Shown: in pieces, positions 4,569-5,000 of the stretch | Numbering within the stretch: position 1 is the first letter of the stretch | Layout: every line of letters begins with the position of its first letter | From: Solirubrobacterales bacterium | GTDB taxonomy: Bacteria > Actinomycetota > Thermoleophilia > Solirubrobacterales > Solirubrobacteraceae | Assembly: GCA_027314825.1 (NCBI GenBank) | Contig: DAHVAB010000205.1 | Location: 1 to 5,000, forward strand | Length of the DNA stretch: 5,000 nt | Reading direction: 5' to 3' | Notes under the pieces: generated by a model | What the model was told of the DNA's origin: nothing | Database searches by the model: none | Seen by the model: the letters and a program-made list of their open reading frames with translations, nothing else | Position numbers and translations under genes: made by a program

Positions 4569-5000
4569 ACCCGCCTGCATAGGTGACGACCAGATCGGTC
4601 GCCACGCCGAGCAGGAAGCCGAGGGCGATGAACCAGAGTCCGAGCTCTCGCATTCCGTGACGGCGCATGTTCGTCCAGATCTCGCCGATCACGTAGAGGA
4701 TCGCGCCCCCGGCGAGGGCGTAGAAGGTGAGCTCCAGCGCGCTGGAATGGACCTGGTAGCCGAGCAGGGTGCCGAGGAAGGTCGGGCCGCCGCCGATGAG
4801 GCCGAGCAGGGCGAGCCGCCCCCAGGACGGCCGTTCCCCGGCGGCGGCCAGCGGGGCCACGATGCCGAAGCCCTCGGTGGCGTTGTGCGCGCCGAACCCG
4901 ATCACCAGCAGGATGGCCAGGCTGAGCCGCCCAGCGGCGGCCGAGGTGCCGATGGCCAGGCCCTCACCGAAGTTGTGCATGCCGATGCCGACCGCGATCA
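4567..5000 (-). CDS. ZIP-family metal transporter, C-terminal part
   Basis: This is the C-terminal part of a ZIP-family divalent metal (typically zinc) transporter in the inner membrane; the gene continues beyond the right edge, so its start is not seen. The frame is open to 5000 and reads AVGIGMHNFGEGLAIG at the edge, the HNxxEG metal-binding motif of ZIP transmembrane helix 4. The helix 5 motif HNATEG follows in VIGFGAHNATEGFGIVAPLAA. Three further hydrophobic segments come after these (around LALLGLIGGGPTFLGTLLG, LTFYALAGGAILYVIGEI and GLWFIALGFLLGVATDLVV), completing the last part of an eight-helix fold and ending at YAGG. The sequence is of the bacterial GufA-like/ZIP type. Direction of transport and exact metal are not visible. 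It is the upstream gene of a likely operon with the hydrolase. Confidence 0.9.
   Translation of the reverse strand, partial: IAVGIGMHNFGEGLAIGTSAAAGRLSLAILLVIGFGAHNATEGFGIVAPLAAAGERPSWGRLALLGLIGGGPTFLGTLLGYQVHSSALELTFYALAGGAILYVIGEIWTNMRRHGMRELGLWFIALGFLLGVATDLVVTYAGG

Noticed and set aside
3603..4586. Open frame of 327 codons opposite the hydrolase
   Set aside because: No family likeness; the minus-strand frame has a full hydrolase triad. Likewise the plus-strand frames over the sigma gene (57-461, 116-700).

Overview
This 5 kb window is very GC-rich chromosomal DNA with tightly packed bacterial genes. GTG and TGA/TAG codons are used freely, and a MarR regulator, a CLC channel family protein, an alpha/beta hydrolase and a ZIP transporter are all of types common in high-GC Actinobacteria. 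The sigma factor wording (DWRKGFRFSTYATLWIRQAI, then a GRTIRLPVH stretch) resembles Thermoleophilia/Solirubrobacterales sigma factors. That placement is inferred from recall of family sequences and is tentative.

Layout from left to right. A sigma-70 family factor (17-1069, minus) has intact regions 1.2 to 4.1, but its frame is closed by a TAG in the middle of the region 4.2 helix-turn-helix. It is driven by a promoter with both hexamers matching the consensus exactly (TTGACA, 16 bp, TATAAT). A divergent intergenic stretch of about 300 bp follows. Next is a plus-strand pair: a CLC-type chloride channel/transporter (1368-2960) and a MarR-family winged-helix regulator (2957-3457), joined by a GTGA start/stop overlap. 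A 139 bp gap between convergent genes (3458-3596) contains four head-to-tail 20 bp repeats. The right part is a minus-strand pair: a ZIP-family metal transporter whose 5' end lies beyond the window (4567-5000), followed 19 bp later by an alpha/beta hydrolase (3597-4547).

The CLC-MarR pair looks like a self-contained unit in which the regulator may control the transporter. A perfect 17 bp inverted repeat overlapping a possible -10 element just before the CLC start is a candidate operator. The CLC has a His in place of the usual central Ser of the filter, retains the gating Glu, lacks the internal proton Glu and lacks CBS domains.

The window is unusually rich in short tandem repeats: 54 bp x2 inside the sigma gene, 27 bp x5 inside the CLC gene (three copies with G7 tracts), and 20 bp x4 between the convergent genes. 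I do not see a clearly new multi-gene system. The best leads are the interrupted sigma factor and the repeat-bearing CLC-MarR pair.
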